NCBI GenBank assembly: GCA_023898405.1
Contig: CP060221.1
Coordinates: 868,001-932,000, forward strand
DNA: 64,000 nucleotides
Source of the DNA: Myxococcales bacterium
Lineage (GTDB): Bacteria; Myxococcota; UBA727; JABDBI01
Reading direction: 5' to 3'
Numbering within the stretch: position 1 is the stretch's first letter; every line of letters begins with the position of its first letter. Below are positions 48,029 through 56,799 of this stretch, piece by piece. The notes beneath the pieces are model-generated. The model worked only from the letters and a program-made list of their open reading frames with translations. It searched no databases and had not been told where the DNA came from. The position numbers and the translations under genes were made by a program.

Positions 48029-48628
48029 TTACTTCATTCTTTCTTTCCATTGGGGTTGAGGAAAACATCTGTGCCAATCTTTCCATTCTTCTAAGTTGCG
48101 ATAGCGAAATACTTCATCTGGCTCAACTAAGTGCAAACTTTCATTTTTATCCATGCGCTGGGGAAAACGAATACCATCAAGGTGGTCTATTTCATGTTGA
48201 AAAATTCGCGCGACATAGCCTTGATGTGTTTCAGTCAGCTCGTTGCCGTTATGATCAAGCGCTTCAACAACTATTTCTTTTGGTCTCTCAACAACGCCTC
48301 TAATTTTTGCCGTTGAATAGCAGCCTTCATACCATTCTTCGCTCTCTTTTGAAAAATATGTGATTTTAGGATTAATGTAGAGCTTTAATTGAGCCGTATG
48401 CCCTTTGCCATCAGCTTTTACATCAACTATGATAACCCGCCACAATTTACCAATTTGAGGGGCAGCGAGTCCAACTAGTATACTTCCTTGCCGATCAGCT
48501 TGTTCACCTGCCGCAAAGCTAAGCATGTGTTTGAAAAATTCCTGAGTCGATGGAAGTAGAATCTCTTCACGAGTAAGTTTTTTAGACTTTTGCTCTAAAA
48601 TAGAATCATGACAATCAACAAAGTTCAT
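48029..48628 (-). CDS. def: Peptide deformylase
   Basis: Removes the formyl group from nascent proteins. 199 residues. The three motifs are GLAAPQIG (near residue 50), EGCYS with the metal-binding Cys, and FQHEIDHLDG with the metal-binding His pair and catalytic Glu. EGCYS instead of EGCLS occurs in some type groups. ATG 48628 is preferred over GTG 48640, since AGGTGGG is 9 nt before it. It is not next to fmt or priA, so this may be a stand-alone or second copy. Confidence 0.95.
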   Translation of the reverse strand: MNFVDCHDSILEQKSKKLTREEILLPSTQEFFKHMLSFAAGEQADRQGSILVGLAAPQIGKLWRVIIVDVKADGKGHTAQLKLYINPKITYFSKESEEWYEGCYSTAKIRGVVERPKEIVVEALDHNGNELTETHQGYVARIFQHEIDHLDGIRFPQRMDKNESLHLVEPDEVFRYRNLEEWKDWHRCFPQPQWKERMK

Positions 48629-48640
48629 TTTCTCACCCAC

Positions 48641-49070
48641 CTAATTTTTAAAAGTCTCTCGTAGAGAATTTTAGCTACCAAATAAATTTTAAGGATATCT
48701 TCTACACTTACAGCGTCTTCTCGAAAATCTGAACAGCTGTCTAGAATTAGCAAAATTTTTCTGTGCTGGATAAAAATGTGATTTAAGCCATTGCATATTT
48801 TTGGGGAAAACTTTTTTTAGTTGACGCTGGCTCCATGAAAAGAGCGCGATTAATAATTAAACAAAAATTTTACTAAAATTTATTCTATTCGCGTTTTCTA
48901 TTGCATCGATTTTATTTTTTATTTTTCTTCATGCTTTGAAAAATTGGCTATCCTTTTCTTAGAGCTGCTTTTCTCGGCTAAGAGACTGATCTTTCGAAAA
49001 CTTATCGTTGTTGTCATTTCCTGCAAAGCATTTAACTTCCACTCACAACTTTAACAGCAAGGATAACACA
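48641..49070. other. Intergenic gap of about 430 nt, nothing recognised
   Basis: AT-rich spacer between divergent def and the zeta-like gene. I find no gene, repeat or RNA in it. A frame open from TTG 49008 joins the next gene but has no ribosome site. Confidence 0.4.
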
Positions 49071-50495
49071 TTGATTTTACGTCAGAAATTATTCTATTTG
49101 TTGCTTAACTTTTTGTGTTGCTTCACACTCTTGGCTAATTTTGATTATTCTAATCTTGGTAAAATAATTCCTCTCACTAAAGATGATGAGAACACTCAAG
49201 TATTACAAGAAATGGTAGGTTCTCCTGAAACAAAAACCTCCTATAACCGAGATGCCGTTCTTCATTTTTTGCAACACATTAAGCTCTATCCAAATATTGA
49301 CCTTGTAGGATTCAAGCTCAGAGCAGAAGACTCTTCTCTCGGTTTCGAAAATAAAATTGTAGCATTTGCTGCTCTTGAAAGAGATTCACACAAAAAATTG
49401 CATATCGCTTTATTTTTTACTGCTCCCGGCGAGCGAAATAAGGCATGGGTAAGCGTTTTAAGTCGCTATGTAGCAGAACAAAACCACGATGAACAAATAA
49501 ATTTTGTGCCAAACAGCAACCTTGGAACCGATTGGGTAGAAAAATTCTGGCAGCACATGAATAGCAGAGCCCAAAGCGATCCTAAAGAGTTTTTTGATAA
49601 GACAGGTCAAATTCGAGAGGACAAAGAAATTTTGTATCACCAGACTCGCCTGGTTCAAGGATTGAGCTTTAGCTATGAAAATATAGCTCACCAAAACAAT
49701 GCCAACGATGCTGGCTCAATAGCAAGTTTTAACGATTCTCATGAGCGACGAGAAGAAATTTATGCATCAACACGCAGCCCATTTGATAATCCGCACAGAA
49801 AACCAATCGTGATTATCATGACAGGTCCTCCTGCTGTTGGAAAAAATACAGTTTTTACTCAGCTGTCTTCGAATTTTGCATGGCTCTCATCATTTGAAAT
49901 TCTTGACATCGATAAGTGGGCGGAGAAAAAAATTGCTGACTATATTGCCCGGTTTGGCAGTCTTCCTCAATCGGCAGAGGAAAAAGAGGCTATCTTAAAG
50001 ACAATCTATGATCAGGCATGGGAAAAATTTGTTATTGAAAGAGATCGCCTAATAAAAGAGAAAAAGGATTTTGTTTTGTTTGTAACAGGTCGACAAAAAG
50101 ATCTGGTCGCAAACTATAGTGATCTTTGTAGAAATTACCGAATCGTTACATTTAATATCTCTGTTTCAAATCAAGAAATACTGAGGGAACGCGCAAAAAA
50201 AAGAGAATATATTACGGGCCGTCCTATCATGGAAAAATTTGCACGCGAGTGTGAAGAACAAATACCTAAAGCCCAATTTGCCCATAATTTTATTGAGGAC
50301 GCTCCTGCCGTAAATATTATCAACGATAAAAAGCCTTTACTGATTTCCAACATAACATCCCATCTTTGCACGGACCAAAAATGGCGGGAAATCGTTGGGG
50401 AACCAACATACTGGTTAAATATATTTCTCACCCAAAAAACTAGAGGACGGCTCGATTCAGATTTGCACAGCATCGTCTTTGGTATGGACCATTAA
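49071..50495 (+). CDS. Exported zeta-toxin-like P-loop kinase
   Basis: 474 residues from TTG 49071, chosen because AAGGA lies 6-8 nt upstream and the frame then begins with a signal peptide (LRQKLFYLLLNFLCCFTLLA). A longer frame starts at TTG 49008. The first 240 residues are unrecognised. The Walker A MTGPPAVGKNT lies near residue 250 (Asn replaces the usual Ser/Thr), then EILDIDKWAEKK, and RERAKKREYITGRPI resembles the lid Arg region of zeta-toxin/gluconate-kinase-like enzymes. No small antitoxin gene flanks it. Exporting a P-loop enzyme is unusual; it may act on a neighbour or host cell. Function uncertain. Confidence 0.7.
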   Translation: MILRQKLFYLLLNFLCCFTLLANFDYSNLGKIIPLTKDDENTQVLQEMVGSPETKTSYNRDAVLHFLQHIKLYPNIDLVGFKLRAEDSSLGFENKIVAFAALERDSHKKLHIALFFTAPGERNKAWVSVLSRYVAEQNHDEQINFVPNSNLGTDWVEKFWQHMNSRAQSDPKEFFDKTGQIREDKEILYHQTRLVQGLSFSYENIAHQNNANDAGSIASFNDSHERREEIYASTRSPFDNPHRKPIVIIMTGPPAVGKNTVFTQLSSNFAWLSSFEILDIDKWAEKKIADYIARFGSLPQSAEEKEAILKTIYDQAWEKFVIERDRLIKEKKDFVLFVTGRQKDLVANYSDLCRNYRIVTFNISVSNQEILRERAKKREYITGRPIMEKFARECEEQIPKAQFAHNFIEDAPAVNIINDKKPLLISNITSHLCTDQKWREIVGEPTYWLNIFLTQKTRGRLDSDLHSIVFGMDH

Positions 50496-50580
50496 CTTTA
50501 TTTTTTTCTGATGTTAACAATGGCTCACTAGTGGCAGTCTGTTCTTCCTTACTAAAAGTGATTCATGAACTGCCACCTTA

Positions 50581-50599
50581 AGAGACTGTTTTAAAAATA
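50581..50599. repeat. Copy of dispersed AGAGACTGTTTT repeat
   Basis: AGAGACTGTTTTAAAAATA matches the left arm at 30004-30022 with one mismatch over 19 nt. A weaker relative sits at 39021 (CCTGTTTTGAAAATAATTTT). Confidence 0.6.
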
Positions 50600-50637
50600 A
50601 TTTTGTCCACGATCATGTGTCATTACCTCTATCCTCT

Positions 50638-50662
50638 GTCATCCCCGCGCAGGCGGGGATCC
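50638..50662. repeat. GC-rich hairpin repeat, left copy
   Basis: 25 nt, exact reverse complement of 50827-50851. Each copy folds on itself: ATCCCCGC / GCGGGGAT with a 4-nt loop. Such GC-rich palindromes resemble REP-like repeats of many bacteria and contrast with the AT-rich surroundings. Confidence 0.9.
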
Positions 50663-50826
50663 AAAGAGGGTCATGATTACTTTCTCAATTCAATGAATGA
50701 GTTTTTTAACTATGTTTAAAAAGATTTAGTAATGACTTTTCTCGATAAATTTACAGCAAGCGAAGAAGCTCTTCACATGGAATGATTTATACTTTCATTT
50801 TAACTAGACAGTTGGCTATTTTTGCT

Positions 50827-50851
50827 GGATCCCCGCCTGCGCGGGGATGAC
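50827..50851. repeat. GC-rich hairpin repeat, right copy (inverted)
   Basis: Exact inverted copy of 50638-50662 with 164 nt between. The pair could form a long stem or mark the ends of a small non-autonomous element. Confidence 0.9.
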
Positions 50852-50900
50852 AAGAGAATGGCGAGGATGACAAGAGAATGGTGCCGATGACAAGTGGCAG
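50846..50900. repeat. Tandem repeat, 20-nt period
   Basis: GATGACAAGAGAATGG starts at 50846 and 50866; a third, partial unit (GATGACAAGTGG) starts at 50886. It begins inside the right hairpin copy, so the array grew from its GATGAC end. Confidence 0.8.
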
Positions 50901-50975
50901 CGCTCAAAATGAATTGCAAATATTTTTCTAACACGGCTTAACAACGCCATCTTGATTTTCAAAACAATCATTCAG

Positions 50976-51281
50976 CTAAAACATAAAACTTATTCGCTCT
51001 GTTTGATAATTTTCCCGTGCACACTCAATCATGCTTTTGGAAATATCAATGCCAATAATATTTCCTTGAGGAATCATGTAAGCAATCTTATTGCTAATGG
51101 CCCCATCACCACAGCCGATATCTAAAATTTCCTCATTTCCCTTCAATTGTAGAGCCGACACAACCTGCTCAAACCATTCCTGTTGAGGCCTGGAATTTTT
51201 TTGATAGACTGCCCCTTGCCAATGTCCACTTTGTAATGCCACACATAGAAAGATCGACGTGAATAGAAATAAGCTCTTCAT
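50976..51281 (-). pseudogene. Truncated class I SAM methyltransferase with signal peptide
   Basis: 101 residues remain from ATG 51281 (AAGGCAG upstream). A signal-like start (MKSLFLFTSIFLCVALQ) is followed by YQKNSRPQQEWFEQVV and methyltransferase motif I ILDIGCGDGAISNKIA plus IIGIDISKSMI (motif II). The frame then stops, 50-60 residues after motif I, where a whole enzyme would continue for about 150 residues. The missing end lies towards the repeat element at 50638-50900, so loss by rearrangement is likely. Similar exported methyltransferases occur in some intracellular bacteria, but that comparison is from memory. Confidence 0.75.
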
Positions 51282-51484
51282 AGATGTTATCTGCCTTCCA
51301 AGCACACAAGCTTGCCTGAATTTGAGAAAATTCACGTGCACCTTAAATATTTTTTAGTATTTTTATAGCCAGGTTTAAGAGCTTATTCTGCGAGAATTTT
51401 TCCCAAGCAAAATCATCAATTGTGCAGGCCAAACAGAAACTTATCCGACCATCTCAAGCTCAAAAAATAAGCAGCTCATTTTAT

Positions 51485-52339
51485 TCACTTATGAAAATTT
51501 AGATAGAATTCTTTGCTCACCAAGATATCGGCATAATTCACCATAGGAACAAAAGCGATTAAGGGATAATTCTTAGCGATCGAAGCTACGAGTTTACGAA
51601 ATTGATCTTCATTTAAATTATAATTCCAGCTTTCATTTGACTTGTTAGCATAAGTAATCGCGTTAATATTTCGGGCTGGTCCTACTAACAGTGAAACGGC
51701 AGCGTACTTAAAATCCCAAACGAGAAAGAGCTCTCCCGCATCGCCTGCAACATCGCCCCACGATAGATAGTTTCGGATTTCTTCTGCTTTTTTAGGCTTA
51801 ATATCTTTCACTGCCTCTGCAATAAATTGTCTCAGCCCCATATTAAGGATGAAATACGAATCGGCGTAATTTAGAATTTCTATAGTATTTTTAAAGTCAT
51901 CATTGTCATTGATGCTCTCTAATAACTCAATAAATTTTTTGACGTGTTGGTTATCTTCAATAGCAAAATCCTGAGCACTTTTTTTAATTCTATTGAGCGA
52001 TTGAATAAAATATTCATGGCCTTTTGACGTTATCTCATGGAGCATAAAGATCAGGGCTGATGTAATCCAACAATTACCGTTGTGACGCACCCTCCACAGA
52101 ACATGACTCTTTAAAAATTGTGGGATAACCTCTTTAAGCCTGTCATCAACTCTTGGATCAACAAAGGCATTTTCATAATCTGAGACGGTATAAACATTTA
52201 TTTCACGCTTTTTGCGAGAAATAGGATGCTCTAGTTCTGCAGGGGTTTCGGGTTTAATATCAGGAGCCGGATCCTTTAAGTTGTCACAGTTCGTAAAAAC
52301 CAGCACAGAAACTATAAATAAAATTATTAAGTTCATCAT
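51485..52339 (-). CDS. Lipoprotein with papain/OTU-like cysteine motif, unknown
   Basis: 284 residues. The signal MMNLIILFIVSVLVFTNC ends at a possible lipid-modified Cys18, followed by a Pro/Glu/Lys linker. VRHNGNCWITSALIFML puts Cys90 in an Asn-Cys-Trp context at the start of a helix, as in papain-fold and OTU-like cysteine peptidases. A matching late His/Asp pair is not obvious; the VWDFKYAA and PMVNYAD regions lack the expected His. It may be a protease-like fold of unknown activity. AT-rich gap downstream; divergent from nothing obvious. Confidence 0.6.
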   Translation of the reverse strand: MMNLIILFIVSVLVFTNCDNLKDPAPDIKPETPAELEHPISRKKREINVYTVSDYENAFVDPRVDDRLKEVIPQFLKSHVLWRVRHNGNCWITSALIFMLHEITSKGHEYFIQSLNRIKKSAQDFAIEDNQHVKKFIELLESINDNDDFKNTIEILNYADSYFILNMGLRQFIAEAVKDIKPKKAEEIRNYLSWGDVAGDAGELFLVWDFKYAAVSLLVGPARNINAITYANKSNESWNYNLNEDQFRKLVASIAKNYPLIAFVPMVNYADILVSKEFYLNFHK

Positions 52340-52654
52340 AAATCAGCTATCACAGAAAATTGTTATACGCAAAAAAGCATTCATCACACTACTTAAATAA
52401 TACCTAATATTGCAAAAAATATCAATCAAAACACTCCACCACATTAGCTCTAAAGCATCTTGTTTGGGCCTACTCAGCTTCAGGATTATCCAACTGCACC
52501 TCTAATCTTTGCTCTATTGGATCACAGATTTGTATCAAATTTTTTTCTGCAAAAATATTCTAGCCTGCATAACAAATTTTAATCATTTAACGTCAACTTA
52601 ATTACTGCCAGTTAATTTTATATAAAAACTTGGCAAATAGAATCTCAGATTTTT
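52340..52654. other. Intergenic gap of 315 nt, nothing recognised
   Basis: AT-rich spacer between the lipoprotein and the oppF stop. No gene, repeat or hairpin of note. Confidence 0.4.
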
Positions 52655-53641
52655 TCACTCATACAAAAAACACGCAACTTCCTGCCGTTGCCCAATGGTG
52701 ATAAGCTTTGGGGCTTCTATCTTGCATTTGGGCATTACATGGGGACAACGAGTGTGAAATTTGCAGCCACTCGGTGGATTGAGCGGACTTGGAATTTCAC
52801 CATTCAATAAAATACGTTTAGATTTTCTTTCTGGATCAGGCACGGGGACTGCACTCAACAAAGCTTGTGTATAGGGATGTTTGGGCTCATCATAGACAAT
52901 TTTTGCGTCCCCTATTTCTACAATATTTCCCAAATACATGACAGCTATGCGTGAAGCGATATGGCGAACAACATGCAAATCATGAGCAATAAAAAGATAG
53001 GTCAAACCCAAATTATATTGCAGATCTTGCAATAAATTGATGATTTGCGCTTGAATAGAAACATCCAAAGCGGAAATAGGCTCATCACAGACAACAAATT
53101 TTGGATCCACCGCTAAAGCACGAGCAATACCAATTCTTTGGCGCTGCCCTCCAGAAAATTCATGAGGATAACGCCCCATCGATTCTTTACGTAATCCCAC
53201 CAAAGATAAAAGCTCCATGACACGCTCTTTCTTATCTTCTTTAGTCTTAGCGAGATTATGAATTTGAAGCGCTTCTTGAATAATATTGCCCACCGTCATG
53301 CGTGGGTTGAGCGAAGCAAAAGGATCCTGAAATATGATCTGCATTTTACGACGAAGAGCCCTCAGGCGTTCTTTATCAGCGGCTATCACATCTTCATCTT
53401 CGAAGTGAACACTGCCAGAAGTTGGCTCAAGCAGACGCAAAATACTTCGACCAAGCGTTGATTTGCCACAACCCGATTCGCCCACAAGCCCCAAGGTCTC
53501 AGAAGTATCTATATGAAAGCTAACACCATCCACCGCTTTTACTACGCTCTTTGTGCGCTTTAGTATTCCTCGGTGCTGCTCAAAATATTGTTTGAGATTA
53601 TTTACGCGCAAAAGAGGTTTTTGCGGCACACTTTTATCCAT
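52655..53641 (-). CDS. oppF: Oligo/dipeptide ABC transporter ATPase (OppF/DppF type)
   Basis: 328 residues. Walker A GESGCGKSTLG, signature FSGGQRQRIGIA, Walker B FVVCDEPISALD, and the C-terminal peptide-transporter Cys motif GCKFHTRCPHVMPKC. It overlaps the oppD stop by 8 nt, so the two ATPases are co-translated and pair as a heterodimer. No permease or binding protein is in the window, so the membrane part is encoded elsewhere or the transporter is split. OppF versus DppF cannot be told. Confidence 0.93.
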   Translation of the reverse strand: MDKSVPQKPLLRVNNLKQYFEQHRGILKRTKSVVKAVDGVSFHIDTSETLGLVGESGCGKSTLGRSILRLLEPTSGSVHFEDEDVIAADKERLRALRRKMQIIFQDPFASLNPRMTVGNIIQEALQIHNLAKTKEDKKERVMELLSLVGLRKESMGRYPHEFSGGQRQRIGIARALAVDPKFVVCDEPISALDVSIQAQIINLLQDLQYNLGLTYLFIAHDLHVVRHIASRIAVMYLGNIVEIGDAKIVYDEPKHPYTQALLSAVPVPDPERKSKRILLNGEIPSPLNPPSGCKFHTRCPHVMPKCKIEAPKLITIGQRQEVACFLYE

Positions 53642-54701
53642 GGGTCACCTCTTTCGCTGAACTTTTTTTATTCTGACTGAGCAACGGTTTTGTTTGCAGA
53701 TCATGTTCGGGAAATAAACAGCGGTAACTGCGACCTCTTTGTGTTTTTACCAATGCTATGTCTTGTTTCATGCACTCATCCTTACGCTTGTAGCATCGGT
53801 CATAAAATCGACAACCTTTTTTAAGCTCTAGCAGGTTAGGAACCATTCCCGGGATTGTCTTAAGACGAGGCTTACCATCAGGTCCCACGCTTTCTTCCCC
53901 TCGAGAATATCCTGGAACAGAACTCAATAAGCCGACTGTGTAGGGATGCATTGGGGATTTAAAAATATCCCCAACTTCAGCTTCTTCTACAATTTGTCCA
54001 GCATACATAACCGCTACACGATCGCATGTTTCAGCAACAACTCCCAAGTCATGGGTAATTAAAAGAATACCCATTTTAAATTCTTCTTGCAGCTTCTTCA
54101 TAAGCTCCATGATTTGAGCTTGAATTGTTACATCGAGCGCGGTCGTCGGTTCATCGGCGATCAGCAGCTCGGGCTTGCAGGAAAGAGCCATGGCGATCAT
54201 CACCCGCTGACGCATTCCTCCTGACATTTGGTGAGGATAATTAAAAACTCTCTCTTTAGGACTTGGTATGCCTACCAGTTGAAGCATTTCAATGCTCTTT
54301 TTTAACGCAGCTTTTTTATCGAGACCTTGATGCAAGCTAATGGCCTCCATGATTTGTTCCCCCACTGTAAAAACTGGATTGAGAGAAGTCATAGGTTCTT
54401 GAAAAATCATGGAAATACGATTGCCACGTATCTTTCTTAAAGCTCGCTCAGAAAGCCCAAGCAAATTGTTTTCTTCAAACTCTATTTCTCCTTTGCTTAT
54501 CTTTCCAACCGGTTGAGCAATCAATCGCATAATGGAAAGAGCAGTAACGCTCTTACCCGAGCCTGACTCTCCCACTAGCCCCAGTGTTTTGCCACGTTCA
54601 ATGACAAGATTTACTCCATCGACAGCTCGAACAACGCCATCTTCGGTATGAAATTCCACCACAAGATCGCTTATTTTTAGAAGTGACTGGTTATTATTCA
54701 T
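53634..54701 (-). CDS. oppD: Oligo/dipeptide ABC transporter ATPase (OppD/DppD type)
   Basis: 355 residues. Walker A GESGSGKSVTALSIM, signature MSGGMRQRVMIA, Walker B LLIADEPTTALDV, and the Cys motif GCRFYDRCYKRKDEC near the end. Partner of the downstream oppF. It follows the LolB-like lipoprotein gene, which ends 22 nt before it, so these may share a transcript with mreB upstream. Confidence 0.93.
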   Translation of the reverse strand: MNNNQSLLKISDLVVEFHTEDGVVRAVDGVNLVIERGKTLGLVGESGSGKSVTALSIMRLIAQPVGKISKGEIEFEENNLLGLSERALRKIRGNRISMIFQEPMTSLNPVFTVGEQIMEAISLHQGLDKKAALKKSIEMLQLVGIPSPKERVFNYPHQMSGGMRQRVMIAMALSCKPELLIADEPTTALDVTIQAQIMELMKKLQEEFKMGILLITHDLGVVAETCDRVAVMYAGQIVEEAEVGDIFKSPMHPYTVGLLSSVPGYSRGEESVGPDGKPRLKTIPGMVPNLLELKKGCRFYDRCYKRKDECMKQDIALVKTQRGRSYRCLFPEHDLQTKPLLSQNKKSSAKEVTHG

Positions 54702-54723
54702 ACGCGCATCTCTCTAAAAGTTT

Positions 54724-55485
54724 TTAAGGCCCCAAAAGAAAAGTATCCGGCGAAATATCAAAACCATTAATTTCTAGCTGTTCAAAACGCATATTAAATT
54801 TAAGCGATCGACCATTCATACTGGCTACAACCATAAGCGAGGTAGGAAAGCTTAGTCCTTGTTCCCTATGCATTTCGCCATAGCGCACGCGATATTTTAT
54901 TTTATGCTTTTTTTGCTCAAAGGCTATTTCTCTAAAATATCTTTCATCCTCATTAAAAGAGGCATGAACATGCCAATCACCGTCGAGATCTGCCTTTACA
55001 AGCCAAATATTTTTATTGGTCAATAACTTGAGATTTTTAGCGCCCCTTAAATCAATTTTATTGAGCAAAAGATTGAGCAAAATTTTAGGTTGAAAAGGAA
55101 AATCCATCAATTCTACGACACTGTTTTCACTCAGAGGAATGCGGTGAAAAGGCTGTGCATTGTTGGAGATATCATAGACACTGATGAACTTTCCGTTGCT
55201 CGCAATAATTGAGGCAGGACTTTCAAAAAAAGAACGCAGCGACCATAAAAAATAGTGCGGCGCTTGGGCAACAATGTCGGCCCGTTCATGAAAAAAATGT
55301 CCTAAAAGACCGTTTCCTCGAATATCAGCTTGAGCTTTTATTTGGTGAACTTTGGCATTTGATTGTTCAATGACAGCAAGATAATTTTCTAGGCTTCTAG
55401 CGTTAGTAATTTCTAAAAATTTTGGCCGACAAGAAACAAGCAAAAAAATAAATAACAGCCCTATCCATCTTGTTGGCACAACCAA
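54724..55485 (-). CDS. LolA/LolB-fold outer membrane lipoprotein (DUF4292-like)
   Basis: 253 residues. The signal WIGLLFIFLLVSC has a clear lipobox. The mature part starts with a helix (ARSLENYLAVIEQSNAKVH) then beta-strands (IKAQADIRGNGLLGHFF, HYFLWSLRSFFESPASIIAS) that fit the LolB/DUF4292 half-barrel, which accepts lipoproteins at the outer membrane. ISVYDISNN and the FRLL end support it. Next to mreB and oppD. LolB assignment is likely but not certain; a LolA-like gene sits at 60139. Confidence 0.68.
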   Translation of the reverse strand: MVVPTRWIGLLFIFLLVSCRPKFLEITNARSLENYLAVIEQSNAKVHQIKAQADIRGNGLLGHFFHERADIVAQAPHYFLWSLRSFFESPASIIASNGKFISVYDISNNAQPFHRIPLSENSVVELMDFPFQPKILLNLLLNKIDLRGAKNLKLLTNKNIWLVKADLDGDWHVHASFNEDERYFREIAFEQKKHKIKYRVRYGEMHREQGLSFPTSLMVVASMNGRSLKFNMRFEQLEINGFDISPDTFLLGP

Positions 55486-55497
55486 GCCCCTTAAAAT

Positions 55498-56580
55498 CTA
55501 TAGTAAAATTCCGCTGTACGCCTCAATATTATCCAACACGGTTCCTACTCCATCCACCACTGCATGAAGAGGATTTTTAGCAATGTATACAGGTATGCCG
55601 CATTTTTCCGACAAAAGTTTATCGATGCCTTTGATCTGAGCACCACCGCCACAAACAATAATTCCCCTCTCGATGATATCGGCCGAAAGTTCGGGTGGAG
55701 TATGCTCAAGCACAAATTTTACCGTGGATACAAATTGGCGGATATTATCTTGCAGAGCTTCGCGGATTTCAATGCTTGTTACTGTTATAGAACGAGGCAC
55801 GCCGGTGATAAGATCACGACCCTTTACGTCAATTTGTAATTCTTCTTCCAAAGAGTAAGCGGATCCGATCTTCATTTTTATAAGTTCAGCTGTTCTCTCA
55901 CCGATCAAAATATTGTGCCGTTTGCGCACAAAATTTACGATCGATTCATCGATTTTATCGCCCGCAATACGTAAAGTCTGAGATGCAACCAGACCACTTA
56001 AAGAGATCACCGCAACATCAGTTGTTCCTCCACCGATATCGATAATCATCGATCCACGTGCATCACGCACAGGAAGGCCCGCCCCAACCGCAGCTGCCAT
56101 TGGCTGTTCTATGAGATGAACTTCGCGCATTCCTGCACCTAAGGCAGCTTCTCGAACCGCTTTTTGTTCGATCGAGGTAATCTCAGCAGGAACAGATATA
56201 AGCAAACGCGAACGAAATAGTATATTTCGATTAGTCGCTTTGATGATAAAGCGCTTGATCATCTCTTGGGTAACATCAAAATCAGCGATAACTCCGTCTC
56301 TCATTGGCCTAATAGCTACAATATTTCCTGGAGTTTTTCCCAACATTTCTTTGGCATCGCGCCCAACCGCAAGGATTTTGTTTTGACCACCATCTTTGAT
56401 GATAGCAACCACACTCGGCTCATTAAGAACAACCCCTTCACCTTGCACATGCACTAATGTGTTTGCGGTTCCAAGATCAATCGCAAGACCGACATTAAAT
56501 CTGCCCGTAAATTTTTTAAACACACGCTGCCCCAAATTTTTTAAATATGAACCAATTTGTTGCCCACGAACCATCGACAT
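55498..56580 (-). CDS. mreB: Rod-shape actin homologue MreB
   Basis: 360 residues. The actin-like nucleotide site shows as GLAIDLGTANTLV, IDIGGGTTDVAVIS and ICGGGAQIKGI; LIEQPMAAAVGAGLPV is the typical MreB segment. ATG 56580 gives an N-terminal addition of about 20 residues to the usual start; a longer GTG start at 56604 is possible. It directs peptidoglycan synthesis at the membrane and implies a rod shape. mreC and mreD are not next to it here. Confidence 0.96.
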   Translation of the reverse strand: MSMVRGQQIGSYLKNLGQRVFKKFTGRFNVGLAIDLGTANTLVHVQGEGVVLNEPSVVAIIKDGGQNKILAVGRDAKEMLGKTPGNIVAIRPMRDGVIADFDVTQEMIKRFIIKATNRNILFRSRLLISVPAEITSIEQKAVREAALGAGMREVHLIEQPMAAAVGAGLPVRDARGSMIIDIGGGTTDVAVISLSGLVASQTLRIAGDKIDESIVNFVRKRHNILIGERTAELIKMKIGSAYSLEEELQIDVKGRDLITGVPRSITVTSIEIREALQDNIRQFVSTVKFVLEHTPPELSADIIERGIIVCGGGAQIKGIDKLLSEKCGIPVYIAKNPLHAVVDGVGTVLDNIEAYSGILL

Positions 56581-56799
56581 TTTACCCAAAAGTAGCTTGC
56601 ACACTTTTCACATTCTTTTCTAGTTAACTATTATTTGGCCATTTATAAAAACGTAAATATCCATTTTCTAACTCCCCAAACTTGTCACAGGATTAGATTT
56701 TATCAAGCACTTAGAGCTTAATTAAAATCTATTTCAGAATAAGAATTGAAATTATCTAAAGCTCAGCGCGCCACTTTAGTTTTTATAATTCCTCACAAC

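Larger units (their letters stand above)
50496..50975. other. Intergenic gap holding repeats
   Basis: 480 nt without a gene. It starts with a copy of the AGAGACTGTTTT repeat at 50581, then holds the GC-rich inverted repeats at 50638 and 50827 and period-20 tandem repeats, and ends at the truncated methyltransferase. The spacer between the repeats is AT-rich without an open frame. Confidence 0.6.

Noticed and set aside
50638..50851. GC-rich repeats read as a CRISPR array
   Set aside because: There are only two copies, they are inverted rather than direct, the gap is 164 nt, and no cas gene is near.
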